A stretch of DNA of 61,361 nt from Deltaproteobacteria bacterium RBG_13_43_22 (GCA_001797675.1 MGQB01000016.1:1-61361); one strand, 5' to 3'; counted from the stretch's first letter, positions 43,799-53,385 are shown. Numbers and translations are program-made. The notes: a model not told the origin generated them from the letters alone.

Positions 43799-45736
43799 AT
43801 GAGTCGTGATGAATCAAAAAAAGATCTGGCCACCGAGACTCGTTATCGTGATCTGGGCGGGTTTTTAAAAGTTGTTTTTTACGTCTTTGTTGCACTGGCC
43901 CTGTTTCTGGCAATAGAGTTTTTCTTCTCTCTCGGCCTCGGGGGGATTCATATTTCAAACTGGCAGTATTATTACCTGCTGATCGGTATATTACTCCCTT
44001 TCGTCTTTCTTTTTATGCCGGCAAGAAAAGCGGCGTCGCAGAGGATCCCCTGGTACGATATGGTGGCGGCGGCATTGGCCTTTGTCATTCCCGTCTATTT
44101 CTCTTTTTATGTGATGGACATGCAGATGGGCGGCTGGTCCATGCACCCAACGCCTTTTAACTTTTCGGCCGCCCTTATCCTGAGCCTGCTCACGCTGGAA
44201 TCCGCACGGAGGGCGGGCGGAATTATATTCTTTTTTGTCTGTCTCTTCTTTGGTGTCTATCCGCTCTTCTCCCCTTTTATGCCCGGGATTTTCCAGGGTC
44301 CGGAGTTTGATCTTTCTACTGTCATCGGCCACCTTGCCTTCGATAGTGAAGGGTTCATGGGCATCCCCATGCAGGTGGTCGGCGGAATCCTTATCGGGTT
44401 TCTGGTGTTTGCCGGCTTACTCATCAGGACCGGCGCAGGAGAATTCTTCCTCAACCTGGCGATGGCCATAGCGGGGCATACCCGCGGCGGCCCGGCCAAA
44501 GTGGCCGTGATCGGCAGTGCTTTCTTCGGCAGCCTCAGCGGCAGTATCTTTGCCAACATCGTCGGGACCGGTTCGGTAACCATTCCGGCCATGAAAAAGG
44601 TGGGCTTTCCACCTCACTACGCCGGTTCCGTCGAGGCCTGCGCTTCAACCGGAGGGGTCCTGATGCCGCCGGTCATGGGAGCGGTGGCCTTTGTCATGGC
44701 ATCGATGACCGGCATTCCCTACGCCAAAATCATGGTTGCGGCCTTTGTTCCCAGCATCCTCTATTATCTGGGATTGTTGATTCAGGTTGACGGCTTAGCC
44801 GCCCGAACCGGGCTCAAAGGAATGTCCAAAGAGCAAATTCCCGGCCTCTGGACTACACTCAAAGATGGATGGCACTTCATTTTTGTACTTTTTGTTCTTG
44901 TCTGGGGACTGGTGTACATGCGCTGGGAAGCAATCACTCCCTTTTATGCCTCCGCACTACTGATCGTTCTCTCCATGCTGAGGAAAAAGACCAGGCTTAA
45001 CGGCCGTAAAATCCTATCTCTGCTGGACGGCGTGGGTAAACTCCTGGTTGACACCCTGGGCATCATCCTGCCCATCGCTCTGGTCATCTGCGGCCTGGTG
45101 GTTACGGGCGTGGCTCCCTCTTTTACCTCCGGAATCGTGGCCTTGTCAGGCGGCATCCCTTTCGTGGCCCTTCTTTTTGGTGCGGCCGCCTGCTATCTCC
45201 TGGGAATGGTCGGCATGCTGACCGCCGCTTATATCTTCCTGGCCATGAGCCTGGCGCCGGTGCTGATCGCCGCCGGGTTCAACACCCTCGCCACTCACCT
45301 CTTCATCCTCTACTATGCTATGCTCTCAGCCATTACCCCGCCGGTGGCGGCCGGGTCCTTTCTTGCCGCAGGGATTGCCGGCGCACCTCCCATGAAGACC
45401 GCCTGGCAGTCCATGAAGATGGGCATCGTTATCTATATCGTTCCCTTCTTCTTCATCTTTGAGCCTTCTCTTATCCTTGAGGGGCCGATCTTGAACACCT
45501 TGTTCCACTTCAGCACCGCAGTTGCCGGGATATTCCTGCTGGCGAGCAGTGTGGAAGGCTACATGCTCTGGAGAGGGACGTTATCACCGATAACACGGGT
45601 ACTGATAGGATTCATCGGACTCATGCTTGCCGTCCCTAATGGGAAAGTCACTCTTGTCGGTGGCTGCTTGGGTCTACTGTTTTTCACCTGGCCTTATTTA
45701 TGGAGTCGAGTATTCAAGAAAATTGCAGCCCCCTAA
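43799..45736 (+). CDS. TRAP transporter fused permease (4TM+12TM)
   Basis: This 645-residue membrane protein with about sixteen helices fuses the small (DctQ-like) and large (DctM-like) TRAP permease subunits. Large-domain segments include GGPAKVAVIGSAFFGSLSGS, VEACASTGGVLMPPVMGAVA and MLSAITPPVAAGSFLAAGIA. It couples solute uptake to a sodium or proton gradient and takes its solute from the TAXI protein encoded just before. The GAGGAGG ribosome site lies ten bases before the ATG. Confidence 0.92.
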   Translation: MSRDESKKDLATETRYRDLGGFLKVVFYVFVALALFLAIEFFFSLGLGGIHISNWQYYYLLIGILLPFVFLFMPARKAASQRIPWYDMVAAALAFVIPVYFSFYVMDMQMGGWSMHPTPFNFSAALILSLLTLESARRAGGIIFFFVCLFFGVYPLFSPFMPGIFQGPEFDLSTVIGHLAFDSEGFMGIPMQVVGGILIGFLVFAGLLIRTGAGEFFLNLAMAIAGHTRGGPAKVAVIGSAFFGSLSGSIFANIVGTGSVTIPAMKKVGFPPHYAGSVEACASTGGVLMPPVMGAVAFVMASMTGIPYAKIMVAAFVPSILYYLGLLIQVDGLAARTGLKGMSKEQIPGLWTTLKDGWHFIFVLFVLVWGLVYMRWEAITPFYASALLIVLSMLRKKTRLNGRKILSLLDGVGKLLVDTLGIILPIALVICGLVVTGVAPSFTSGIVALSGGIPFVALLFGAAACYLLGMVGMLTAAYIFLAMSLAPVLIAAGFNTLATHLFILYYAMLSAITPPVAAGSFLAAGIAGAPPMKTAWQSMKMGIVIYIVPFFFIFEPSLILEGPILNTLFHFSTAVAGIFLLASSVEGYMLWRGTLSPITRVLIGFIGLMLAVPNGKVTLVGGCLGLLFFTWPYLWSRVFKKIAAP

Positions 45737-45892
45737 GTCACACCACCGGCCACGTGAACGGCTTGCAGATTCCGCAATAACCCCGCGGCCTTCAAAACCG
45801 CGCCGAGAGAACTGATTTCCCCTGGGCGGCCGTCATCATTGGGCCAGGCATCGTTCGTGGTTTTAGGCCCTCTTCTTTCAAAGAACCCACAG

Positions 45893-47551
45893 TTACAAAT
45901 TTTCCTCTTTCAGTAACCGCCGTAGGACTTTCCCGGTAGCGGTGGCCGGCAGACTCTCTCTGAATTCTATTGCCCGGGGATACTTATAAGCCGCCATCTT
46001 CTCTTTGGACCAGGAAATAATGTCCTCTTCGGTAATTTTCCCCTTATATTCCGTCTTTAGCACAATAAAGGCCTTCACGCTCTCACCCCTTGAGGAATCC
46101 GGTATGCCGACAACTCCAACTTGAGCCACGGCAGGGTGCTTCAAGAGCATCACCTCCACATCCTCCGGAAACACGCTGTAGCCGGAACACTTAATCATCT
46201 CCTTGATTCGGCCAATGAAGTAGAGGTAGCCGTCATCATCAAAGCGGCCGATATCCCCGGTATAAACCCAACCGTCTCTGAGAGTTTCGGCCGTGGCTTC
46301 CGGCTTGTTCCAGTAACCTTTGAAAACCCCGGGATTGCGGACCACAATTTCACCCTGTTCATCCGGTTCCATTTCTTTCCCTGTTTGCGGATCGATGATT
46401 CTGAAGTCTGTTTCATAGACAGGGATACCGTTGGAGCCGTATTTACCTTTATCATAGGGCATGTAGGTGTCGGAGGTATGCGTTTCACTCAGTCCCCAGC
46501 CCGATTCATGGATGACCGAACCGTGAGTGAAATTTTTCCAGGCCGTGACGATCTCTTCGGTCAAGGCCACTCCAAAACTGATACAATAAGTTTGGCGCAG
46601 AGAACTTAGATCCCATTTCCCAGCATTCGGCTGCTGTATTAGGGCCAACAACATGGGGGTAGTTCCGGACCAAAGGGTGCAATGATACCTTTCAAAGGCC
46701 GAAAGAACCGCTTCCGCATCAAAACGTGTCAGCAGGACATTAGTAATCCCACCATAGACGGGCAGGCCCAACCCCTGGTTATTACCGGCAATGTGGCAAA
46801 TGGGCATGACCGTTAACCTGATATCGTCTGGTTGCGTTTTGTTGAAATGAAAGGCGCTGGCAATTTTGAAGAGGGCGTTGCCGTAGGTCAACATAGCTCC
46901 TTTGGGCCGGCCGGTTGTGCCGGAGGTATAGACGATCATGTACACATCCTCCCAGATATCAATATCCACCAAAGGAGCCTGCGCTGGATAAATGCGCAGC
47001 GCTTCCATCATGTCCCGAGTTCCAGGGTAACCCTTTTTCTCCAGTTTAAGTTCCTTAGGCACGGGGATCGTCGGATCTGATGGGGCCATGTCCCGGTAGT
47101 TGGTAACCACCACCTCCTCCAGGCGGGTATTCGCTTGGATATTCTTCACGAAGGGGTAAAGGTCATCAGCGGTCACGATAACCCTGGCCCCGAGATCATT
47201 GACCTCATACTCCAGCTCCCACTCCTTGAACATGGGACTGGCCGGGCCGACAACAGCGCCCAGCTTCTGAATTCCGTAGTGGGCGATGACGTATTGGGGG
47301 CAGTTCTGCATAAACAAAACGACGTTATCCTTTTTTTGGACACCTATCCCCCTCAGAAAGTTGGCAAAGCGATCGGTATATTCATCCAATTCCTTCCAGG
47401 TAATTACCCGTCCGTAGAAGATATAGGCGGGCTTATCTGGAAAATCCCTGGCGTTTTGTCGGAGATACTCATGGAGGGGTTTTTCCCCCAGGCGGTATTC
47501 GAGCTTGGCCGAAACTCCCTTCGGCCAATTCTTCATCCAGATTCGCTCCAT
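45893..47551 (-). CDS. AMP-forming acyl-CoA synthetase
   Basis: This 552-residue adenylate-forming ligase has the ATP loop MIVYTSGTTGRPKGAMLTYG (about residue 210), GWGLSETHT (motif A5), GWVYTGDIGRFDDDGYLYFI and the catalytic lysine in PATATGKVLRRLL near the C-terminus. It forms acyl-CoA from a carboxylic acid, ATP and CoA; chain type is not predictable, but medium/long-chain or aromatic acids are usual. It is convergent with the TRAP genes, which could supply the acid. Copy 5 of the recurrent promoter is 50 bases upstream. Confidence 0.92.
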   Translation of the reverse strand: MERIWMKNWPKGVSAKLEYRLGEKPLHEYLRQNARDFPDKPAYIFYGRVITWKELDEYTDRFANFLRGIGVQKKDNVVLFMQNCPQYVIAHYGIQKLGAVVGPASPMFKEWELEYEVNDLGARVIVTADDLYPFVKNIQANTRLEEVVVTNYRDMAPSDPTIPVPKELKLEKKGYPGTRDMMEALRIYPAQAPLVDIDIWEDVYMIVYTSGTTGRPKGAMLTYGNALFKIASAFHFNKTQPDDIRLTVMPICHIAGNNQGLGLPVYGGITNVLLTRFDAEAVLSAFERYHCTLWSGTTPMLLALIQQPNAGKWDLSSLRQTYCISFGVALTEEIVTAWKNFTHGSVIHESGWGLSETHTSDTYMPYDKGKYGSNGIPVYETDFRIIDPQTGKEMEPDEQGEIVVRNPGVFKGYWNKPEATAETLRDGWVYTGDIGRFDDDGYLYFIGRIKEMIKCSGYSVFPEDVEVMLLKHPAVAQVGVVGIPDSSRGESVKAFIVLKTEYKGKITEEDIISWSKEKMAAYKYPRAIEFRESLPATATGKVLRRLLKEENL

Positions 47552-47599
47552 TTCTTCCTCCTAACTATTTTTTGATAAGAAGTTGATTTTTGAGGGAAG

Positions 47600-47628
47600 A
47601 GTATAAAACGAGAAAAAGACCCGATCAA
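47600..47628 (-). promoter_or_regulatory. Recurrent extended promoter, copy 5
   Basis: On the minus strand TTGATC, 17 bases (GGGTC then TTTTTCTCGTTT), TATACT, preceded by TTTTTCTCC and followed by CTCTTCCCTCAAAAA and CTTCTTATCAAAAAA. One of the two fullest copies. It drives the acyl-CoA synthetase. Confidence 0.75.
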
Positions 47629-47873
47629 GGAGAAAAATGGGGAGGAAGGCAGGGAGACGAAAAGAGTTTTCTGAAGAACATGGGATTAAGCAGGGCTGGA
47701 ACTAAAAACAGAGGGGGATACGGGGAAAAGAAGAGACAGACTCCCAAAATTCAGACGCACCTCTCTTTATTACTCCTGACCTGCCTTTATCTTAAACCGC
47801 TTAGTGATCCGAGGAAATTCCGAAGTCCAGATCTGGGTGGTCCCTATAGAAATGAAGCTGGAAATTGAAGCTC

Positions 47874-48022
47874 CCTGCACAAGGGTACAGGGAATCTTCC
47901 CTGCAAGGAAAATGTTTATTATGGCAGTTCGCTCACTAACCCACGCTGTAAGCTGATGGGGGAATGCGCCTTTTCGGCAAGCTCAAGGCCCGGAGCCCGT
48001 CGAGGGGCTCGCTGTTCATGTT
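47874..48022 (+). repeat. Dispersed repeat (IS91-like end), copy C, diverged
   Basis: It starts with the same hairpin (GAAGCTCCCTGCAC/GTACAGGGAATCTTC) and the CGCTCACTAACCCACGC segment as copies A and B but with many changes and an inserted GC-rich stretch. It runs directly into the transposase remnant on its right, linking the repeat to an IS91-like element. Confidence 0.65.
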
Positions 48023-48190
48023 CGAGTAGTTCATCTGAAGTGCGAGGGATTTGGGTTTGGGCGGTCTTCTCCGGCAAGTTGGGTATAAACCCAAATGACC
48101 TAAAATCTTGTCGTTCGCTTCCCGGTCTTCGATAATGCTGATAATCCGCATCAATCCCTGGCATTGGGGGCAATCAAGGAGGACCAACCT
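48000..48190 (-). pseudogene. IS91-like transposase C-terminal remnant, copy 2
   Basis: On the minus strand a short frame reads DCPQCQGLMRIISIIEDREA, then NDKILGHLGL. This is the cysteine-knuckle C-terminal region I associate with IS91-family (HUH) transposases. There is no catalytic domain. The rest of the gap 47552-48437 holds two promoters, repeat copy C and no gene. Confidence 0.6.
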
Positions 48191-48291
48191 CTAGATCATT
48201 TGAATCAACAGGGCCGGAATAAGGCGCTATAGGGTTTTGCGTTATCGTCTGGTTCTACGACAAAGGGAATGCGGCCATCTTGATTTTCTTT

Positions 48292-48320
48292 TTGACGAAT
48301 CTTCAGGGAAAGGTTATCAT
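48292..48320 (+). promoter_or_regulatory. Promoter upstream of the amidohydrolase (twin type)
   Basis: TTGACG, 17 bases, TATCAT, followed by AGATCCGCT. It shares its lead-in (CTTGATTTTCTTT) and layout with the promoter at 34918. Confidence 0.65.
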
Positions 48321-48437
48321 AGATCCGCTTGAGTCACCTCATTTCCCGTCCTTTTAACAAGCCGTGCCTTTTTATGAGGGAGTACTCTACCCATTATACT
48401 TTTTTTTAAGACATTTAATTTAAAGGAGGAACCATCA

Positions 48438-49286
48438 ATGGCGGAATTTAAAGTAATCGATACCCTGTTCCCACTGCTTCTGAAAGAATGGCAACAGAGC
48501 TGGGTCAGTGCCACAAACTCCCCGGGGGAGTTGAAATGCGCGGTCGAAGCTGCCTGGGGGGAGGGATATCCAAAGGCCGAAGACATAATTAGAGCAATGG
48601 ATGAAGCGGGTGTCGAAATTGTGCTGGCAACCGACCTGCTCGCTTGGTCTTACCGCAGGCAGACACGGTTTGCCATCGATATGACCGGGATTATCGAGGA
48701 AATGACCCTCTCTTACCCGGGAAGGCTATTCGGGCTTGCGGATTACGACCCTTTCAGGATAAGAGAGAGCCTGGTGAAACTCGAAGCGGATGTCAAAGAA
48801 CGCCAGTATAAAGGGGTTTATATTCATATATACGGATACGACATTCCGCTGGATCATCGCAAAATGTATCCTCTTTATGCCAAATGCGAGGAATTGGATC
48901 TTCCCGTCTCCATGCAGACCGGCCATGTCCTTGAAGCCATGCCCAGCGAACACGCCCGTCCCATCTACCTTGACCGGATAGCCACCGATTTCCCGGGACT
49001 CACCCTTATCGGAACTCATACGGGATATCCCTGGGTGGATGAAATGATCTCCTGCACCACCAAGTGGCCCAATGTCTATCTCAGTATCAGCGCCTGGCTG
49101 CCCCGCTACTTCCACCCCTCCCTGACCAACTTCATGAAATCAAGGGTCGGGTCCGAAAAAATCCTCTTTGGCTCAAACGGTCTCTCCTGGAAGCGTTATA
49201 ATGAACAAATGGCCGAAATGGGCCTTAGAGAGGATTCGCTTGAAAAAATTTTGTATGGGAATGCCAAAAGAGTCTTCAAATTATAG
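48438..49286 (+). CDS. Amidohydrolase-2 family protein with an altered metal site
   Basis: This 282-residue TIM-barrel protein of the ACMSD/amidohydrolase-2 group has VLATDLLAWSYRRQ, QTGHVLEAMPSEHARPIYLD, LIGTHTGYPWVDEMI and the final KILYGNAKRVFKL. These enzymes hydrolyse or decarboxylate aromatic or cyclic acids. The N-terminal HxH metal motif is absent (FKVIDTLFPLL in its place) and the usual C-terminal aspartate segment reads FGSNGLSW. The protein either binds metal differently or has lost it. Ribosome site AGGAGG precedes ATG 48438. Confidence 0.85.
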   Translation: MAEFKVIDTLFPLLLKEWQQSWVSATNSPGELKCAVEAAWGEGYPKAEDIIRAMDEAGVEIVLATDLLAWSYRRQTRFAIDMTGIIEEMTLSYPGRLFGLADYDPFRIRESLVKLEADVKERQYKGVYIHIYGYDIPLDHRKMYPLYAKCEELDLPVSMQTGHVLEAMPSEHARPIYLDRIATDFPGLTLIGTHTGYPWVDEMISCTTKWPNVYLSISAWLPRYFHPSLTNFMKSRVGSEKILFGSNGLSWKRYNEQMAEMGLREDSLEKILYGNAKRVFKL

Positions 49287-49310
49287 AGAAACCGGCCCCT
49301 AAGCTTTAAA

Positions 49311-49350
49311 CAAAAAAAGCCCGTTTTCAACCTTGATTGAAAACGGGCTT
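49311..49350 (-). terminator. Bidirectional terminator next to solitary 5S copy 2
   Basis: AAGCCCGTTTTCA pairs with TGAAAACGGGCTT, nearly identical to the rRNA operon terminator at 617, with an A run (T run on the minus strand) on the left. It can end transcription of the 5S copy (minus) and of the amidohydrolase gene (plus). Confidence 0.85.
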
Positions 49351-49358
49351 ATAAAAAT

Positions 49359-49487
49359 TCCCGGCGGTGTCCTACTCTCCCATCCCGCTTTAGCGGGACT
49401 GCCCAGGCAGTACCATCGGCGCAGAAGGGCAAAACTTCTCTGTTCGAGATGGGAACGGGTGTGGCCCCTTCGCCATTGTCTTCGGGA
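49359..49487 (-). rRNA. Solitary 5S rRNA-like gene, copy 2, with enlarged helix
   Basis: A full-length 5S-like sequence of about 129 bases without any 23S nearby. Helix IV is enlarged by the perfect hairpin TCCCGCTAAAGCGGGA between GGGCAG and ATGGGAGAG. Loop changes (GAAGTTTTGCCC, TTCGAAGACA at the 5' end) suggest loss of the ribosomal constraint. It may be a pseudogene or a new non-coding RNA. Confidence 0.7.
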
Positions 49488-50217
49488 AACCATATTACCA
49501 TTTCGTATTTCTGATTTCGGATTTCGGAATAACCTTGGAATCAGTCGGTTATTTTGAGTCACCGCCGATAAAAATAAGTTGGTTTCTTCTTAACCTCCCC
49601 AGCTAATGTTTTGCTAAGCACTTTTATAACGAACGTCCCGTCCCATAAAAAACCTCTTCAAGGTTCACGTCTAGTGTACTGTAACCGAATTCGCTTTTCA
49701 GGGTTGTCCTTCCGGACCCCGTATCAGGTACGGGGCAGTTCCGATCCGGAATCCAGCATTTCAACCTGGATTATTGCTTTCGCCATGACGGATCAGGACG
49801 ATTGTAAACCTGTTATTGAGACACTACCCTAGCCAAAAAGAAGGCCCCGTAGGACTCGAAGAATAAGCTTCAACAAACCTAATAAGTTGACTTCTAAAAA
49901 ATAAGCCAAATTATCAAATCTTACCGTTTTATCCCGATTAAAGTTTTTCCCCTTAGGAACCGATATTTTTTTTGAAAGGGTATAAAAGGTATAGGGAGTG
50001 GGGACATATCCGGAAATAAGGATCGATGTTCTTTTAAGAGTCCGAAATAACCCATTTTTGCAGTTCTGCGAAAAGGGAATATCCGATGGATGGGGCTGGT
50101 TCCCTGCTTTGACGGGACAGATTCTGGACTCCCGTTTTGCGATACCGTCTTCGTAATTTTAATACGGACAACTCTAATTTTTGATTAAAAATAATTTAAT
50201 TAAGGAAAATATTCATA
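49488..50217. other. Intergenic, degraded repeats only
   Basis: The stretch holds a weak relative of the palindromic repeat family (about 49700-49795, GGAATCCAG and TTTCGCCATGACGG) and another fragment near 50100-50140. No gene is seen. Confidence 0.5.
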
Positions 50218-51768
50218 ATGATTAAAAAATCAACACTGACCATCAAATTGATCTGTGGATTCATGGTGATGGGGGTATTGCTTTTAATCGGTGGCTTCGT
50301 GGGAATATTCGGCATCTCCCGGATGAGTGAGAATCTGAGAAAATTCTCCGAGATTCGCCTGCCAGCTATCCAGGTTATCTCTGTTATGCGTGAAACCCAA
50401 CAAACTCTCTCCGCTATAGAGCAGTCCCTTTTAACCCCTGAGTCTTTTGGAAATTCAACCGAACAAACCAAATTATTCAAAAATCTTGAAGAAGCCTGGG
50501 AACGGGCCGAAAATGGATTGAAGAGTTACGAGGCCTTGCCCAGAACCAAAGAGGGAGAGAATATTTGGAATAGCCTGAAAACGGCCTGGACCGTAAGGAA
50601 GAAAGACCATAATGACTTTATACAACTTTTAAAAAATGGAAAGCGGTCTGAGACCCTGGCTCTTTCTACAGGCCGGGCAGGAGAAAGCTCGGGCAAGGTG
50701 GAAGGACTTTTGAGGGATCTATCGGACCTCAATCTGAAACTTGGTGAGGAGGCCAAAAAAGCAGGACCGTCTTTGGAGTTTTGGCAGAAACGCATGGCCT
50801 TTGCCGGAACCATAGGCGGCGTTTTGATTGCCCTCGCCTTGGGATTTTATTTCACCCGCTCCATAACACGGCCGATTAGCCGTATTATCGAGAATCTTAA
50901 TGAAATTTCAGATCAGTTTAGCAATGCTTCCCTGCATATTGCGGCCTCGAGTCAAAAACTGGCTGATGGGGCGTCTGAACAGGCGGCCGCCGTGGAAGAG
51001 ACCGCTTCGGTCACCGAAGAACTTACCTCCGCCAATCGGCATCATGAGGAGTTTATACAAAATCTCCAGGTGAAAACCCACGAAGTGGAAGTGATACGCA
51101 AAAATACGTTAACAAACATCCAAGGAGCGGCGGTGGCGATGAAGGCGGTTAAAGAGTCAAGTGCCAAAACTTCAAAAACGGTTAAAATTATTGAAGAGAT
51201 CGCTTTTCAAACCAACCTGCTGGCCCTGAATGCTTCGGTTGAGGCTGCCAGGGCGGGCGAAGCCGGTGCCGGGTTTGCCGTTGTAGCAGATGAGGTCCGA
51301 AACCTGGCGATTCGGTCCGCTGATGCGGCCAATAACACTAGTGCTCTTATTGAGCGAACCGTACAAACCATTTTAAGGGGAAGTGAACTGGTTGATAACT
51401 GTACGAGTAAGTTCCATGAGTTTTCCGAGTTGGCTGAGCATTATGTTTCGGCTATTCATCTTGCTTCGGATACTACTCAGGAAGAAGCAAGAGGTTTTGA
51501 ACAGATTAATGTTTCAGTCAAGGAAGTAAACAACGTCGATCAAGAAAACGCTGCCTGCGCTGAGGAGACCGCTTCCGCCGCCGAAGAAATGAATGCCCAA
51601 TCAACAGCTATGAAACGATATATCTCAGAATTGGCGGCTGTCATCGGACAAAATGGCATCAGGAACGGCTCATCTACCGAAGGCCGAAAACATTTTAAAA
51701 TGAAACTTCTTCCACCGATAAGGGAAACAAAATATCTTGCCCCCGTTACTGGTCAAAGTGAGGTTTAA
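50218..51768 (+). CDS. Methyl-accepting chemotaxis protein 1
   Basis: This 516-residue chemoreceptor has TM1 at residues 6-32, a periplasmic four-helix-bundle sensor domain (33-193) and TM2 at about 194-214. After the short linker [20 protein letters not shown], the cytoplasmic signalling domain has its tip at [20 protein letters not shown] (about 325-345) and methylation regions rich in EE/QQ. It would signal through CheA/CheW; no che genes are in the window. The next gene is a paralogue three bases away. An A+T-rich leader precedes the ATG. Confidence 0.92.
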   Translation: MIKKSTLTIKLICGFMVMGVLLLIGGFVGIFGISRMSENLRKFSEIRLPAIQVISVMRETQQTLSAIEQSLLTPESFGNSTEQTKLFKNLEEAWERAENGLKSYEALPRTKEGENIWNSLKTAWTVRKKDHNDFIQLLKNGKRSETLALSTGRAGESSGKVEGLLRDLSDLNLKLGEEAKKAGPSLEFWQKRMAFAGTIGGVLIALALGFYFTRSITRPISRIIENLNEISDQFSNASLHIAASSQKLADGASEQAAAVEETASVTEELTSANRHHEEFIQNLQVKTHEVEVIRKNTLTNIQGAAVAMKAVKESSAKTSKTVKIIEEIAFQTNLLALNASVEAARAGEAGAGFAVVADEVRNLAIRSADAANNTSALIERTVQTILRGSELVDNCTSKFHEFSELAEHYVSAIHLASDTTQEEARGFEQINVSVKEVNNVDQENAACAEETASAAEEMNAQSTAMKRYISELAAVIGQNGIRNGSSTEGRKHFKMKLLPPIRETKYLAPVTGQSEV

Positions 51769-51771
51769 ATC

Positions 51772-53211
51772 ATGAGAACTATGAGATTAAATACCAAATT
51801 AATCGGTGCCTTCATGATTATGGGTTTGATCATCCTGATCGGTGGTCTATTAGGACCCATCGGCATCTCCCAATTAGGTGATGAACTAAGGGTAGTTGCC
51901 GAGGTTCATTTTCCGGCAATCTATAACCTCGGGACGATAATCGAGGCTCAAAAAAATATCCAAACAAGCACACAATCGCTACTAATCCCGGAGTTCTTCG
52001 GCAATGATGCTAAAAAGGATCGGCTTTTCCAGGAAATCAAACAAGCATGGGAACGGGCTGAGAGCGGATGGAAAAATTATGGGGCATTGTCTCGGAGCAA
52101 AGAAGGAGAAGTGATTTGGTCCAACCTAAAACCGGCCTGGGTAACATGGAAAAAAGATCATAATGAAATTATACAATATTTAAATGATGGAAAGCGCTCA
52201 GAGGCCTTGGCCCTATTTGTCGGGAGGGCAAGAGACAACGCCGAAAGGGCAGAGGGACTTCTAAAAAAACTCTCGGATCTCAACTTGAAACTCAGTGAAG
52301 AAGCTAAAAAGGAAGGGCGGGATTCGGGAAATTGGCAGAAAGGCATGGTTTTGACCGGTACGGGCATCGGAGTCTTTATTGCCGTTGTTTTTGGTATTTT
52401 TCTCGCCGGCTCCATCACCAAACCCGTTTATCGGACTATCACGAATCTTTCCGAAACTTGTGATCACTTCGCTACGACTTCCCAACAGATCGCCTCATCC
52501 AGTCATCAACTGGCCGGAGGTACATCAAACCAGGCGGCGACGGTGGAAGAAACTTCTTCCGCAATCGAAGAACTTTCATCAATAACTCAACAAAATGTTA
52601 ATAAGGTTCAAATCCTGGAAAAAATATCAAGTGATACTGCTGTGAAGTGGAATGAGACTTTCGAATTTTTTAGACAGTTGAAAAGGGCGACGAAAGAGAT
52701 CAAGCTTTCGAGTGAAGAAACCTCAAAGATTATCAAAACAATTGGGGAAATAGCCTTTCAGACCAACCTGTTGGCCTTGAGCGCCTCGGTGGAAGCGGCC
52801 CAGTCCAGTGAGTTTGGGACGGGATTCTCCGTGGTTGCCCAGGAGGTCCGCAACCTGGCCAGGCGTTCTACCGAAGCGGCAAAGAACACCACCACCTTGA
52901 TTGAAGAGACCATCAAACTGATCAATAATGGAGAAAATTTAGTGATGGCCAGCATGGGAAGTCTTGTTGAATACGGGAGGGTCAGCACTCCCATCACCTC
53001 TTTTAGTGTAAAGGCGGGTGAAGTTGCCCAAAAGCAGGCCCAGGGGTTGGAACAGATCAATCTGGCCATCGCTGAAATCAGTCGAACGGCCCAAAGTAAT
53101 GCATCCAGCGCCCAGGAATCCGCCTCCGCTGCTCAAGAGATAAACGCCCAAGCCTTAAGCATGATAAACGTTGTTGAAAAACTTAAGCAGGTGGCTGGTG
53201 TAACGGGATAA
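51772..53211 (+). CDS. Methyl-accepting chemotaxis protein 2 (tandem paralogue)
   Basis: This 479-residue receptor has the same layout as its neighbour, including the sensor-domain phrases AWERAESGWKNY and WVTWKKDHNEIIQYLNDGKR that parallel the first protein. The signalling tip reads [20 protein letters not shown] (about 322-342), with S and Q replacing N and R of the common N-A-S-V-E-A-A-R. The pair arose by duplication and may sense related ligands or form mixed arrays. ATG 51772 or ATG 51781 may be the start. Confidence 0.92.
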   Translation: MRTMRLNTKLIGAFMIMGLIILIGGLLGPIGISQLGDELRVVAEVHFPAIYNLGTIIEAQKNIQTSTQSLLIPEFFGNDAKKDRLFQEIKQAWERAESGWKNYGALSRSKEGEVIWSNLKPAWVTWKKDHNEIIQYLNDGKRSEALALFVGRARDNAERAEGLLKKLSDLNLKLSEEAKKEGRDSGNWQKGMVLTGTGIGVFIAVVFGIFLAGSITKPVYRTITNLSETCDHFATTSQQIASSSHQLAGGTSNQAATVEETSSAIEELSSITQQNVNKVQILEKISSDTAVKWNETFEFFRQLKRATKEIKLSSEETSKIIKTIGEIAFQTNLLALSASVEAAQSSEFGTGFSVVAQEVRNLARRSTEAAKNTTTLIEETIKLINNGENLVMASMGSLVEYGRVSTPITSFSVKAGEVAQKQAQGLEQINLAIAEISRTAQSNASSAQESASAAQEINAQALSMINVVEKLKQVAGVTG

Positions 53212-53267
53212 AACGGAGGAACATCGATAAGTTTTGTTTAAAAATCTTATAGTCTTACAATGGTTTG

Positions 53268-53314
53268 AAAAATGGCGTTTGAGAGAATCCTTCTCAATCG
53301 CCATTTTATTTTTA
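53268..53314 (+). terminator. Intrinsic terminator of the chemoreceptor pair
   Basis: AAAATGGCG with TTTGAGA pairs with TTCTCAA and CGCCATTTT, followed by ATTTTTA. Strong hairpin with a T run. Confidence 0.88.
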
Positions 53315-53356
53315 AGCAAGTCGTTTTTTGATAAGAACTTCCTTTTTGATTGGAAG

Positions 53357-53385
53357 AGTATAAAATAAGAGAAAAACCGAATCAA
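53357..53385 (-). promoter_or_regulatory. Recurrent extended promoter, copy 6 (orphan)
   Basis: On the minus strand TTGATT, 17 bases (CGG then TTTTTCTCTTATTT), TATACT, preceded by TTTTTCTCC and followed by CTCTTCCAATCAAAAAG and GTTCTTATCAAAAAA. It reads into the back of the chemoreceptor terminator; no minus-strand gene follows. Confidence 0.7.
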
